Counted from the first letter of the stretch, positions 25,434 to 34,992 are shown. The stretch is DNA of 64,000 nucleotides from Desulfovibrio piger (GCF_900116045.1 NZ_LT630450.1:2628501-2692500); one strand, 5' to 3'. Notes: generated from the letters alone by a model not told the origin. Made by a program: numbers and translations.

Positions 25434-25694
25434 ATGCCTGCCAACGATTATGTTCGCGCCCGCATTGACCCCGCCATCAAGAATGAGGCCGCCGCCGTAC
25501 TGGCAACCATGGGGCTGACGGTATCCGATCTCTGCCGCATGGCGCTGGCCAGAGTGGCTCATGAAAAGCGCTTGCCTTTCAGCGACGATATTCCCAATGC
25601 ACTGACCCGTGAAACTATAGAGAAGGCGGAACGGGGAGAGGAAATATTTCACGCCAAGGATGCGGAAGATCTTTTCAGACAGTTGGGGATATAA
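25434..25694 (+). CDS. dinJ: RelB/DinJ-family antitoxin
   Basis: The 86-residue protein begins with a ribbon-helix-helix fold typical of DinJ (VRARIDPAIKNEAAAVLATMGLTVSDLCRMALARVAHEKRLPF), followed by the PNALTRETIEKAERGEE linker and a toxin-binding tail (FHAKDAEDLFRQLGI). It is preceded by AGGAGG and ends immediately before the toxin's GTG start. The pair runs head-on to the transfer operon between the traW-like gene and dotA. Confidence 0.9.
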   Translation: MPANDYVRARIDPAIKNEAAAVLATMGLTVSDLCRMALARVAHEKRLPFSDDIPNALTRETIEKAERGEEIFHAKDAEDLFRQLGI

Positions 25695-25967
25695 GTGCGT
25701 AACTCCACTTTTACCGCTCAGTTTCGCCGTGATCTGAGAAAGGTGGAACATCGCGGCTACGATATGCAAAAGCTGAAAACGATAATCATGCTTTTGCTTA
25801 ATGAGGAACCACTGCCTAAGCATTGTCGTGACCATGCCCTCAAAGGAGAGTGGAAACCATACCGGGAGTTGCATATAGAGCCGGATTGGCTTCTTGTGTA
25901 TAAAGTAAGCGAGAATGAGTGCGTTTTTTATCGTACCGGCACCCATGCCGATCTTTTTTCGCTGTAG
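25695..25967 (+). CDS. yafQ: YafQ-family ribosome-dependent mRNA endonuclease toxin
   Basis: The 90-residue protein has the YafQ pattern FRRDLRKVEHRGYDMQKLKTIIMLL...PLPKHCRDHALKGEWKPYRELHIEPDWLLVYKV and a C-terminal RTGTHADLF; the H-x-x-x-x-D and final His/Phe are family active-site positions. Translation starts at GTG 25,695 with no gap after the antitoxin stop, which favours coupled, limited toxin synthesis. It ends 18 bases from the converging traW-like gene. Confidence 0.9.
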   Translation: MRNSTFTAQFRRDLRKVEHRGYDMQKLKTIIMLLLNEEPLPKHCRDHALKGEWKPYRELHIEPDWLLVYKVSENECVFYRTGTHADLFSL

Positions 25968-25985
25968 CAGGCGCATGGCGGTCTC

Positions 25986-27086
25986 CTACTGCTGTGCGCC
26001 GACCATGCGGGCATAAAGGTCGTCCATGTCCCTGCCGGTGGTTCCTTCCATGCGGGAAAGGAAGCTAAGCGCCGCAATGACGGTCAGGCGGTCCATAAGC
26101 TCCATGTTTTTCCGGGCAAGCTCCATCTGAAAAGCCTGCATGACCGCCATTTCCCGCAACAGTCCGGCATCCGTGGCCGTGGCTATCTGGGCAAACCAGT
26201 TGGGGTTGCCTACGCGCATCTGTGAGAGCAGTTTGTAAAGCCCGGCTTCCGAAAGTTTTCCGTCCACAATGCCGGGAGGAGTGCCGCTTCCTCCCGCTTC
26301 CGACCACTGATTCTGCGCCCATTCGGTCACGTCTTCCGGCAATGTGGGAGCGTGCAGCACGACGTGGTGGTTGAGCGCTTCGGTAACGGCGGCCAGACGT
26401 TCTTCATGAACCTTCCTTGCCGCCGCGTAGGTCTGCCCCGCCGGAGTTTCCTTCTGTGCGTCCGTGACCATGGGAAGCGGACGGGGATTGGCCAGTGTCT
26501 TGATGGATTCATGCGCCTGCGCCACCTGGTCTTCCGTAAGCGTGCTTTGGAGCGGAAAGAGGGCATCCAGACTTTCCGGTTCGGAAGGCTGGTCGTCGGC
26601 CAGAATACGGTGCAGAAATTCCACCGGCTTTGTGCCGGGCGTGTTGGCATAGGCGAACTGTTTTTCCCTCATGGTCGCATGAATTTCCTGCCCTGCCTGT
26701 GCGCCGAGCTGTATTCCCGCGCCCAGCGAGGTTGCGCCGCAAAGCCCTGAAGGCTGGGCCGCCGTGCCGTACAGGTCTTCGGTTTTCATGGCTTCGCCCG
26801 CAACGGCCTGCCCCTTGATGGCGGCGACATTGCTTTCCTTGAGCGCGACCAGCGCCCGGACGACGGTCGCCGTTTCGCTTTTGATGGTGCCGATGATATT
26901 CTGTGCGGCCAGCAGAATTTCCGAACGGATGGCCTGGGCTTCCGCAGCGGTATAGGCGTTGACGGCCTGAATCGTTTCAGATTTGGCCGCAGAAATCATG
27001 GCGTTGATGGAACCGCAGCCGCAGCCTCCGGCCCAGACCGGGACCGGAAAAAGAACAATCGCCAGGGCAAAAAAGAGCTTTTTCAT
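25986..27086 (-). CDS. TraW-like exported conjugation protein
   Basis: The 366-residue protein has a signal peptide (MKKLFFALAIVLFPVPVWAGGCGCGSI) and a mainly helical mature region with long amphipathic stretches. It lies between dotO (four-base overlap) and dotA. In IncI plasmids the gene after traU (DotO) is traW, and the helical exported nature fits, so a TraW-like assignment rests mostly on position. The Cys-rich start (GGCGCG) could be lipidated or disulfide-bonded. Confidence 0.6.
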   Translation of the reverse strand: MKKLFFALAIVLFPVPVWAGGCGCGSINAMISAAKSETIQAVNAYTAAEAQAIRSEILLAAQNIIGTIKSETATVVRALVALKESNVAAIKGQAVAGEAMKTEDLYGTAAQPSGLCGATSLGAGIQLGAQAGQEIHATMREKQFAYANTPGTKPVEFLHRILADDQPSEPESLDALFPLQSTLTEDQVAQAHESIKTLANPRPLPMVTDAQKETPAGQTYAAARKVHEERLAAVTEALNHHVVLHAPTLPEDVTEWAQNQWSEAGGSGTPPGIVDGKLSEAGLYKLLSQMRVGNPNWFAQIATATDAGLLREMAVMQAFQMELARKNMELMDRLTVIAALSFLSRMEGTTGRDMDDLYARMVGAQQ

Positions 27087-30061
27087 TGTTCCTCCGCCAG
27101 TTCATTGGCAATTTCCAAAATGACGTTGACGACTTCATCGTCGGAATCGCTCCTGTCCTCCACCTGCCGTCTGCGTCGTTCCACTTCGGCCTTGGCCGAA
27201 CCTCCGGGAAAGCGTCGGGCCAGTCTGCGCAAGGCCTCGGACGGTCCCAGCCTTTGGTAAAGATGGTTGCGGATGGTCACGTCTTCCGTGGTGGTGCTGA
27301 AGGCCCAGAGGGACTGCCCGCCTATGGTCAGACTGAGGACAAGCTGCGACATGCCCGAACCTGTGCGGAACAGGGCCACGAGATTGGAGCCTGCCTTGCC
27401 GGGCTTTCCCAGACGGGAAAGGGCATGACGGCAGGCCCCGTTCAGACCGAAGCGGAGACTCAGATTCTCAATGCTCTTTTCCGTGCCGGACCCCAGAATG
27501 ACGACCGTGGTGGCCAGTTCGTCCGTGATGATTTTGGGAATATCGTCGATGGATTGCGTATAGAGACCGATGGAAAGGTTCCATTTGCGGCTTTCACGGG
27601 CCATGGTGGTCATATCCGCCTGCAACTGGCCGGAAACCGAGGTGTTTTTGGTGACGCGATGCGCTTCGTCGTAGCAAAGCCTTTTGGGGTCCTCCCGAAT
27701 CGCCTCGATTCGCCCGGCATGATAGTCCCGGTAGGCTTCGGGCATGAGTTGCACATCCGCAGGCATCAGGAAGAAGCGTGAACCGAGGACGTGCCGGGCC
27801 AGCATATACATGACGGCGGACTGGCGATCCGCCGTGGAACCGCCGCGCGGAGCCACTTCATCAAGGTCGAGGCTGACGATCTGAGCGTCGCCGAGGTCGA
27901 ATTGCGTGGGTTCCTTCAGGATGACATAGGCGTCGATGGCATCCAGAAGGGAGCGCCAGACATTGAGGATGAGATTTTCGTCATAGGTGTTCTGGATACC
28001 TTTGTTCTGCCTGATTTGCGAGCCGACATCCGCCAGCAGAGGCACGGCGTAGCGCTGGGCCTGCAAGGCTTCATGGACATAGCCCCGTTCAAACAGTCCA
28101 TCGACCACTTCCCACCAGGATGTGGAAGCGTCCCGGCGTATGCCTTCTTCCGTGATGAGGGCGTGCAGCTTCGGAAGCACGTTCGGCTGGTAAAGCCGGG
28201 GGTGATGGTTGTCGGAGAGTTCCTCATAGGCGAGATCAACCGCTCTGCCTATGAGTCCGGGAACGCCGTCTGCCGGGGCCGTGACATCCAGAGGCGTGGC
28301 CAGCAAAGACAGCAGATTGACCAGAAAGGCCTTGTGAGACGGCAGAGGTTTTCTGTTGCCGAGCGGCGTATCAAAGGGATTGATGGCATAATCCGGCGTC
28401 ATCCTGAGCCTGTGATAGGCCGCGAGATGTTTGCAGCCTTCAGGCAGATTTTCCTTCAGCAGCGTTATCAGCCCGGAGCTGGACGGACCGACATCCACGA
28501 TGGACAGCCACGGCAGACGTGACAGTCCGCTCTGAGTGACGAACGCGAAGTTGAAGGCATTGAGAAAAACGGACTTGCCGCCGCCCATGGGGGCAACGCC
28601 GAGGTCTATCCAGGCGGCCTGTTCCGAAGAGTTGGCCGCATACGGCATGATTTTACCGTCCTGGGTTCGGAACAGCAGGCTTCCTTCCCGCCACGGCGAC
28701 GCCGGACGCAGCGGCAACATGCCAAGAGCGTCCTGCAAGGGCGCGGCGGTGACGGGAGCCGGACTTGCGGGCATCATGGCGGGAAGCGTCGCGGTAAAAC
28801 CGAGAAGCGGGTCGCCTGTGGCTTCGGAAACATCCGCCGTTCCCCATCCCTGAACGGTTTTGGAAAGTTCCGCGACGCGCCGCCGAAGCAGCAGATGGGC
28901 TTCCTGCTCGGAATCCGTCACGCTGGCCCAGGTGCAGAAGCAGATGCGGAACCGGATGCAGCATACGCCTTCAAGGTCCAGCTCTTTCAGGGCATCGACG
29001 GCCTTATTGAACTTTTTGTTGTCCGAAGAGCTGAAGGCCAGAATGGCCGCAAGCAGGGGCCGGAGGCCCATGTTCAGGCCGCCGTCTTCCAGCAGGAAGG
29101 AAATGCGGTACGGCAGTCGTTCATCACGCCTGGCAAGTACCCTGAAAAGTTCTTGAAACGGTTTCGGCGTCTGGGGCATGAGCGTCATGATGAGAGGCCC
29201 GAATATTCTGTCGCCGATGCGTATGGCGTTGCGGGAAATCAGTTCTCCCTCACGGGGCCAGAGCTGTGTCTTGAAATCCGGGTACAGCATGTTATGCAGC
29301 CTGTCCGCCCTGCTTGTGTCGGGGTCGGGCAGACGCAGCGGCAAGGGATCGCCGGGTATGAGAGGCCGCCAGTCCCGACCGGTCATCTCCGGGGAAATGC
29401 ACAAGCGGATGTCCCGCAGAGCCTCATGGGCCGAAAGGGGATGCACCAGCAGGTCAACCTGACGGAAAGCGTCCATCACGCCGGTCAGAAAACCGTTATG
29501 GGCGTCATGCAGCGCGGCTACGGCACGGGATACCTGCTGACATCCCGGAATCGTCGGCACCTTGGACATGGCGGCATTGCGTTCCTTCAGGGCTGTTTTC
29601 CGCAGGGAATCCGGCAGAACGGCGGGCCTTGTCCAAAGAACGAGCCAGCAGGTTTCCAGAGCGCAGTAGCGTTGCAGCGTGGCTCCCCAGTCATCCAGCA
29701 GCGGGCCGATATGAAGGCCCAGATTCTGTGCCGTCAGCCGGGAAGGACGCAGAAGTTCGGTAATTCGGGAAGCGCTGCTTTCCGGGTCGTACTCAAAGAC
29801 GACCTGAAGCAGGTGCCCCGGCTTGGAAAAGGAAGACTGGAATTTTTCCGTCAGACCGGAAACAATGCTCCCGTATTCTTCTACGCCCACATGCTTCAGG
29901 GAACCCTCAAGACGCAGAAGGCTCACGAGACTTCCGTCGTCCGCTACCAGAACGTCGTCATCAACCGTTTCCAGTCGGCAGTAACCGTACACCGGTCCGG
30001 CGAAGACTTCAGAGATGGCGCGTATGCCGCAGTCTATGCCATTGACAAGTTTATCCAGCAT
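27083..30061 (-). CDS. dotO: DotO/TraU-type (VirB4-like) T4SS ATPase
   Basis: The 992-residue protein begins MLDKLVNGIDCGIRAISEVF; its ATG overlaps the dotI stop (TGATG), which fixes the start even though the frame is open further upstream. Walker A is in LGVAPMGGGKSVFLNAF (~residue 480), and YDEAHRVTKNTSVSGQLQADMTTMARESRKWN (~790-820) is the VirB4/DotO Walker B and sensor region. It energises assembly of the secretion channel together with DotB and DotL. Confidence 0.9.
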   Translation of the reverse strand: MLDKLVNGIDCGIRAISEVFAGPVYGYCRLETVDDDVLVADDGSLVSLLRLEGSLKHVGVEEYGSIVSGLTEKFQSSFSKPGHLLQVVFEYDPESSASRITELLRPSRLTAQNLGLHIGPLLDDWGATLQRYCALETCWLVLWTRPAVLPDSLRKTALKERNAAMSKVPTIPGCQQVSRAVAALHDAHNGFLTGVMDAFRQVDLLVHPLSAHEALRDIRLCISPEMTGRDWRPLIPGDPLPLRLPDPDTSRADRLHNMLYPDFKTQLWPREGELISRNAIRIGDRIFGPLIMTLMPQTPKPFQELFRVLARRDERLPYRISFLLEDGGLNMGLRPLLAAILAFSSSDNKKFNKAVDALKELDLEGVCCIRFRICFCTWASVTDSEQEAHLLLRRRVAELSKTVQGWGTADVSEATGDPLLGFTATLPAMMPASPAPVTAAPLQDALGMLPLRPASPWREGSLLFRTQDGKIMPYAANSSEQAAWIDLGVAPMGGGKSVFLNAFNFAFVTQSGLSRLPWLSIVDVGPSSSGLITLLKENLPEGCKHLAAYHRLRMTPDYAINPFDTPLGNRKPLPSHKAFLVNLLSLLATPLDVTAPADGVPGLIGRAVDLAYEELSDNHHPRLYQPNVLPKLHALITEEGIRRDASTSWWEVVDGLFERGYVHEALQAQRYAVPLLADVGSQIRQNKGIQNTYDENLILNVWRSLLDAIDAYVILKEPTQFDLGDAQIVSLDLDEVAPRGGSTADRQSAVMYMLARHVLGSRFFLMPADVQLMPEAYRDYHAGRIEAIREDPKRLCYDEAHRVTKNTSVSGQLQADMTTMARESRKWNLSIGLYTQSIDDIPKIITDELATTVVILGSGTEKSIENLSLRFGLNGACRHALSRLGKPGKAGSNLVALFRTGSGMSQLVLSLTIGGQSLWAFSTTTEDVTIRNHLYQRLGPSEALRRLARRFPGGSAKAEVERRRRQVEDRSDSDDEVVNVILEIANELAEEQ

Positions 30062-30771
30062 CAGGATTCCCTCTTCAGAACGACCTGTTGAATCACCACC
30101 CCGCGCGGGGTGGTGGCCGTGGAGGCACGGCAGACAAGAACAGTGGCGATAAGACGCTGGGTGCTTTCCACCCCCTGGCTTGATTCGTAGGAAACGATCA
30201 GGGGAAACTCGATGCGCCATGTGGCCTTCCCGCTGACCAGCCCGGAGGCGATGATGACCGGGGCACCGGTGGCAACGGACGAGGCGGAAAGCCGTTTTTC
30301 CTGAATCATGTTCAGAATCCCGGAGCTTTCCAGAGAGGAAAGGAAGGATTTGAACGTGTCGTCGTCGAAATTCGGTCTGACGGCTTCCAGTTTTTCGCGC
30401 CACTCCAGAAAGTTGAGCGACATGGCCCCGGTAATGGTGTCCGACACCCACGTCAGCAGCCCGCTCTGGGTAAGCAGCGGCTGGTCGAGAGGAACCAGAG
30501 GCGCGAGGCGCAAATCAGGCGTGGCGGCGAAATATCGGGGTTTCGGCTGATTCAGCAGAAGCAGCGCAATGACGGCCAGGCTGACCATCAGCGCCAGGCT
30601 CAGTCCCAGAGCCAGTTTCATGGCGCGATGAAACTGAGTTCTGTACCAGCCGAGACCTCCGATAACGGCAGACGCGTCCGGGGCCGGAGACGAGGCATGA
30701 GGTTCCATGCTCAGAGCCTGCCCCGGAGCTTCCGGCAGGGAAGATTTTTCCTTTTTTTTGAACATGCTCAT
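30061..30771 (-). CDS. dotI: DotI/IcmL (TraM) inner-membrane protein
   Basis: The 236-residue protein has a proline-rich cytoplasmic head, one transmembrane helix (MKLALGLSLALMVSLAVIALLLL, ~50-72) and a VirB8-like periplasmic domain (RYFAATPDLRLAPLVPLDQPLLTQSGLLTWVSDTITGAMSLNFLEW). This is the DotI/TraM signature. It sits upstream of dotO and overlaps its start by one base. Confidence 0.9.
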   Translation of the reverse strand: MSMFKKKEKSSLPEAPGQALSMEPHASSPAPDASAVIGGLGWYRTQFHRAMKLALGLSLALMVSLAVIALLLLNQPKPRYFAATPDLRLAPLVPLDQPLLTQSGLLTWVSDTITGAMSLNFLEWREKLEAVRPNFDDDTFKSFLSSLESSGILNMIQEKRLSASSVATGAPVIIASGLVSGKATWRIEFPLIVSYESSQGVESTQRLIATVLVCRASTATTPRGVVIQQVVLKRES

Positions 30772-30789
30772 GCCTCGTCTCCTTTGAGG

Positions 30790-31179
30790 TTACAGGCCGA
30801 GATCACTCATGCCGGAGGTCTGATCGGCTCCGAAAAGCGTGGCCGAGCCGGAACCGAGGGTTTCTCCCAGGCCGAGCAGCACGGCTCCGACCAGAATCTT
30901 GATGAGGCCGCCGGGATAGGTCGATTCGCCCTGGCGTTTGGTGGCCTTGTACATGTCCACGCAACCCCAGACGCCCATGCCTGCACCGGAGGCGTATCCG
31001 GCAAGGGTGACGCCCTTGGCGACGCCTTTGGCGTTTTCCGCCACATTTTCGCCGATTTCTCCGAAGGTGACGGCAGCCTGGACAATCTCAGGCATGAGGA
31101 GCCATACGGCGGCGACACCGATAACGGCGGCAGTCCAGCGCAGCGGGGAAATGGAGAGCTGATGATTGATGAAGTTCAT
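30790..31179 (-). CDS. icmD: IcmD/TraR-like small membrane protein
   Basis: The 129-residue protein has an N-terminal hydrophobic segment (WTAAVIGVAAVWLLMPEIVQAA), a Gly/Ala-rich second helix (GVTLAGYASGAGMGVWGCVDMYKA) and a C-terminal helix (LIKILVGAVLLGLGETLG). This is the layout of IcmD/TraR, VirB2-like small channel proteins of Dot/Icm systems. Position between the IcmC/TraQ-like gene and dotI supports the assignment. Confidence 0.75.
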   Translation of the reverse strand: MNFINHQLSISPLRWTAAVIGVAAVWLLMPEIVQAAVTFGEIGENVAENAKGVAKGVTLAGYASGAGMGVWGCVDMYKATKRQGESTYPGGLIKILVGAVLLGLGETLGSGSATLFGADQTSGMSDLGL

Positions 31180-31193
31180 AGAGTCCTCCGTAC

Positions 31194-31700
31194 TCAGCCA
31201 ATGATGTTGGCGATGTATGTTTGCACGTCACCGCCTACCGTGGCCCCCAGGCCGCGCAGGAAAGTGACAAGGTTGACCGCGAGAATGCCTCCGAACAGAT
31301 GGACAAGGCCCCGGCTGAGATTCATGCTCTGGTTCGGCGTGTCGCGTATGAGACACAGCCCCCGCGCAATGCCGATGACGCCGATGGAGGCAATGGCGTA
31401 CACGGCGAACTGGATATAGATGGAACCGGGGGACGAAGGCGGGCTGTAGCTCAGGGCCTGTTCCGAGCTTTGGTTGAAAACCGTCATGGACAGAGAATCC
31501 ATGAGCGCGGGGAGATTCAGCAGCAGAACGGCACAGATGAAGCTCCAGATCGCCGTGGAGCGGTTGAAGCGTTGTTTCCGGCTGACGGCCTGAACAAGGG
31601 AGACAACGGCAAAAACAATGCCGATGAGATAGGCAAGCCGGATGATGACGGGCCACCATTGCTGCAAATGCGGAATGACGTTGGCAACGTAATTTTCCAT
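31194..31700 (-). CDS. IcmC/DotE (TraQ)-like membrane protein
   Basis: The 168-residue protein has four transmembrane helices (IIRLAYLIGIVFAVVSLVQAV; AIWSFICAVLLLNLPALM; IYIQFAVYAIASIGVIGIARGL; LVHLFGGILAVNLVTFLRGL). Size, topology and order (dotG, this gene, icmD-like, dotI) match TraQ/IcmC. It starts four bases after the dotG stop. The exact function of the family is not known. Confidence 0.75.
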   Translation of the reverse strand: MENYVANVIPHLQQWWPVIIRLAYLIGIVFAVVSLVQAVSRKQRFNRSTAIWSFICAVLLLNLPALMDSLSMTVFNQSSEQALSYSPPSSPGSIYIQFAVYAIASIGVIGIARGLCLIRDTPNQSMNLSRGLVHLFGGILAVNLVTFLRGLGATVGGDVQTYIANIIG

Positions 31701-31704
31701 GGCG

Positions 31705-32811
31705 TCACCTGTCCTTGACGTTCATGACCAGAACGCCCACGGGAGTGCCGCTTTCGAGCCTGACGGTGGGCGGTCGGTCGAAGTTTCTTTCAAAGATTTT
31801 TCCGGCCTTTTCGCCGACCTTTCCGGCGGCAATCCATGCCTGATCGCTGACGCTGTAGGTGTTCCAGACCATCTGGTCGGTTACGTCGTTGCCGTAGCCG
31901 TAGATGGTACTCTGGGCACCGCTGTAGCGTTTGGCCGTACCCAGTCCTTCCAGAAACGCCGAGGCGACCAGACCGCCCCACCGGCTGAAGAAATGAGTGT
32001 CCACGGAACTGGCTACCGAGGCTTCCGAGGTGGTGGGATCAACGGCATAGGATTCCACCTGGATGGTTTCGCCGGAGGGCAGAATGATCCGATTGAAGGC
32101 CAGAACAAGGCGTTCGTCATGGCGCTGGAAAGAGCCTGTGAGGCGGGCATTTCTGTATGTGCCTGAGGTGACGGTCGCCAGCACGGCGGACGGAACATCG
32201 GAGTTCACTCCCACATCTATGATGGCGTACAACAGGTCACCCGGTTTCACCGCAGGTCTGGAGGATGCCGCGACCGACAGCGTTCCAGCGACAGGCTTCT
32301 TTTCGGAGTCCTGCTGGCCGGTCTCATCCTGGAACTCCCGGACATAGGCGATTTGTCCCTGCCCCACGGAAGCGCTGGCCAGCCTGGTGTCCAGTTCGGC
32401 CAGGTCATCCATCATCCTTTTGAGCATGGCGTTGTCCGTGCGCGGCGTCTGAACAGGCACGGTGCGTACCTGAGCAACCGGCGGAGGCGACGGAGGGGTA
32501 TCCTGCTTCTTGACGACAACGGACTTCTTTTCTCCTATCGGCGTGGGAATGAAACTCGCACCGCTTTGAAGCGCCGCGTTGGCCTGTTGCGCGTCGTGTT
32601 CCTTCAACTTCTGGTTGTATTCCTCAGAGCCGACGCCGCCCGCCTGCCCGCTTACGGCTTCCGTTCTTGCAGATGCCATTTTTGAGGTGCCGGACGGCTT
32701 TTCCGGCGTGAACAGCAGAAACGAGGCAAGAACAATGACAACGGCGGCAGCCAGCCCCAGAAGGCTGAAGAGTATGAATCGCCGCTTTTTTTCCGTGCTG
32801 GTGATAGCCAT
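31705..32811 (-). CDS. dotG: DotG/IcmE (TraO), VirB10-like core channel protein
   Basis: The 368-residue protein has a single N-terminal transmembrane helix (FILFSLLGLAAAVVIVLASFLLF), a proline-rich periplasmic linker (~100-130) and a C-terminal VirB10/TrbI-like domain (KPGDLLYAIIDVGVNSDVPSAVLATVTSGTYRNARLTGSF ... PSGETIQVESYAVDP). DotG spans both membranes and forms the channel with DotH, DotC and DotD. It is shorter than Legionella DotG, as IncI versions are, because it lacks the pentapeptide-like repeats. Confidence 0.92.
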   Translation of the reverse strand: MAITSTEKKRRFILFSLLGLAAAVVIVLASFLLFTPEKPSGTSKMASARTEAVSGQAGGVGSEEYNQKLKEHDAQQANAALQSGASFIPTPIGEKKSVVVKKQDTPPSPPPVAQVRTVPVQTPRTDNAMLKRMMDDLAELDTRLASASVGQGQIAYVREFQDETGQQDSEKKPVAGTLSVAASSRPAVKPGDLLYAIIDVGVNSDVPSAVLATVTSGTYRNARLTGSFQRHDERLVLAFNRIILPSGETIQVESYAVDPTTSEASVASSVDTHFFSRWGGLVASAFLEGLGTAKRYSGAQSTIYGYGNDVTDQMVWNTYSVSDQAWIAAGKVGEKAGKIFERNFDRPPTVRLESGTPVGVLVMNVKDR

Positions 32812-32820
32812 GTGTCCGCC

Positions 32821-33816
32821 TTATTTGAGAGTATTTTTCAGAAGGATGGTCTGCACGCTTCCTTCACGGGAAAGCATGATTCTTGTCGTGACGGGCAGCT
32901 CGTAACATTTGGTGGAGCCTGCCCCGTTGACGACGGCAGTCCATGCCGGCCACATCAGGCTGTGCGTGGTTCTGACGTAGTGTTTTCCGTTGTATTTCCA
33001 GGCCATCACGGCATCCGAATCCGGTTCGGAACGAAGACGCACGGCATCATCCGGGGGGACGCGGTCAAGAAAGGACAGCATGGCGGAGCTGGCGGTTTCC
33101 TTGATGGTGCTGGTCAGGGGAATCGCAGCCTTCGGACCATGGTGGGCGAGCTGAATCAGCACCAGCGCGTCGGCTTTGCGTTCAGGAGCGCGGACGGAAT
33201 CCGACTCAAGCCTGATGACCAGCGGTATGTCCCGATTTTCCAGAGTGACCACGAGGGTTGACGTGGCATAGCCCTGTATGGGCATGACATTGAGCAGATT
33301 GCCTTCCGGCAGTTCCGGGCGGAGAACCTGAAACGAGGAAGGCCCTCCGTTGGTCACGGAAGTAATGGGCCACGGCTGACCTGTGGAGTCATGAAAAACC
33401 AGCGATGTGGCGATGTTGGCCGTGGTAAATACCTTGACCGGCGCACGACCGGGTTCCAGCGTGACGCGCACCGTTCGGGTCCGCAGGTCGGGGGAAACGG
33501 GCAAAAGCGCTCGTTCACGCTGATCCGACCGTTTCCGGTATTCCTGTATGTGTTCCTTATCCAGCGGCATCATCTGCCGCAGGCTTTCCTCAAAAAGCGC
33601 CTGCGCCTCCTGGGCCTTTTTCAGGTCCGAACCTGAGGGGGCGGGCGTTTTCTGTGCCGATTCTTCGGGCAAGGAGGCCGAGTCGGCGGATTGCCCGTGA
33701 ACGGTCGCCATCGTTGCGGGGGAAAGATGCGTCCGAGGTGCGGCGGAAGTCTCTGCCTGGGCGTCCCACGGCAGCGAAAGCAGAACCAGTATTCCTAAAG
33801 AAATCAGTTGCTTCAC
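32821..33816 (-). CDS. dotH: DotH/IcmK (TraN) outer-membrane core protein
   Basis: The 331-residue protein has a signal peptide (MKQLISLGILVLLSLPWDAQA). The DotH core includes RTRTVRVTLEPGRAPVKVFTTANIATSLVFHDSTGQPWPI and GYATSTLVVTLENRDIPLVIRLE, VirB9-like beta domains. With DotC and DotD it forms the outer-membrane ring. It is the first T4SS structural gene of the operon, nine bases after the replication-type gene. Confidence 0.92.
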   Translation of the reverse strand: MKQLISLGILVLLSLPWDAQAETSAAPRTHLSPATMATVHGQSADSASLPEESAQKTPAPSGSDLKKAQEAQALFEESLRQMMPLDKEHIQEYRKRSDQRERALLPVSPDLRTRTVRVTLEPGRAPVKVFTTANIATSLVFHDSTGQPWPITSVTNGGPSSFQVLRPELPEGNLLNVMPIQGYATSTLVVTLENRDIPLVIRLESDSVRAPERKADALVLIQLAHHGPKAAIPLTSTIKETASSAMLSFLDRVPPDDAVRLRSEPDSDAVMAWKYNGKHYVRTTHSLMWPAWTAVVNGAGSTKCYELPVTTRIMLSREGSVQTILLKNTLK

Positions 33817-33825
33817 GGTAGCTCC

Positions 33826-34944
33826 TTATGCGTATGTCGGTATGGCTGGGGATTCAGAATTTCTGCCGAACAGCAGTTCCGGGCGGTGAAAATAGGAAAT
33901 CGGCGTCTGCACGTTGGCAGCGTTGGGCGTATAGCGTCGTTCCTGTGCTTTCCGACGGTACTCAAGAAGAAAGGCCACAATGCTCCTGGTGTTGTCCGCA
34001 GGAACATCTTCGGCAGCGGGAGCGCTGTGAATGGAGTGCAAATGCAGCCAGATGCCGAAAGCCATGGCCTCGTTGAAGGGAGCATCAAATTTTTCCGCAA
34101 ATGCCCGGAAGAGAGGACGCAGTCTTTCTTTTTCTGCTTTCTGCCGTTCCTGGATGCGTTTTTCTTGTTCCTCTCTTTCCTGCATGGCCTTTTGCACGCC
34201 GGGATCAGGCCGCCGTCTCGAAGGAGAGCCGGAAGAAAGGGCATCAAGCCATCGCTGCCCGCGAAGCCAGTTTCCAAGCTGGGGGATGAATCGTCCCTGT
34301 TCCCGGTGCCAGCTTTCCTGAGCCATGCAATGCTGAAGAGCGGCGTGAAGTTCAGATACGGGAGGAAGCTGACCGCAACGGGCCAGACGGAACCAGGCAA
34401 GCCGGGCGAAGCCTTTTGCCTCTTTTTTGGGATAGAGATTCCATACGTTTTCAAAATCCTGTTCAGAAGAAATCCCACACCCCACCGAAGGCGCAGAGAG
34501 AGCCGTAGGCTGCGGAGTCTCTTCTGTCGTTTTGGGGGGAAGGGGGGTGTTTTTTTCTTGTTTTTGTTTGTTAAAATTATTTATGTAGCCAGAACTTGAC
34601 TTGTTGCAGGTAAAAACTCGTTCACTTCTTTCAGAATTTGACTCGTCAGCGTTATTATTATGTTCAGGTCTTATAAGATAATACACAGAAGAGCGGTAAT
34701 GCTCCTTTCGTATGGCAATGAGATTTTCACGCACAAGTTCAGCAAGATAATTTTTTACACTGCTGATGCTGCAAGACAGACGAGAAGCAAGAGTGGCATG
34801 GGAAGGCCAACAATGATCTTTTTCAGAAGCATAGTTGCACAGTAAGGCATACATGACTTTTGCTCCAAGTGTGATGCGCTTTTCCAAAATAAATTGTGGA
34901 AGAATAGGACCAAAAATGTTTCCTTTAGGCGCAAATGTCTCCAT
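33826..34944 (-). CDS. Winged-helix replication-initiator-like protein heading the transfer operon
   Basis: In this 372-residue protein residues ~20-90 form a winged helix-turn-helix (LGAKVMYALLCNYASEKDHCWPSHATLASRLSCSISSVKNYLAELVRENLIAIRK) as in plasmid replication or DnaD-type proteins. A low-complexity linker follows, then ENVWNLYPKKEAKGFARLAW (DnaT/phage-replication-like block), a Glu/Lys coiled coil (~255-290) and a helical tail. ATG 34,944 follows GGAGA. It could act as replication protein of the excised element or as operon regulator. Its upstream region overlaps a divergent promoter (34,993-35,021). Confidence 0.65.
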   Translation of the reverse strand: METFAPKGNIFGPILPQFILEKRITLGAKVMYALLCNYASEKDHCWPSHATLASRLSCSISSVKNYLAELVRENLIAIRKEHYRSSVYYLIRPEHNNNADESNSERSERVFTCNKSSSGYINNFNKQKQEKNTPLPPKTTEETPQPTALSAPSVGCGISSEQDFENVWNLYPKKEAKGFARLAWFRLARCGQLPPVSELHAALQHCMAQESWHREQGRFIPQLGNWLRGQRWLDALSSGSPSRRRPDPGVQKAMQEREEQEKRIQERQKAEKERLRPLFRAFAEKFDAPFNEAMAFGIWLHLHSIHSAPAAEDVPADNTRSIVAFLLEYRRKAQERRYTPNAANVQTPISYFHRPELLFGRNSESPAIPTYA

Positions 34945-34992
34945 ATGTCTTTCTCCAAGCCAAGGAAAAAGATACTTTTGCAGAGCTGAATA

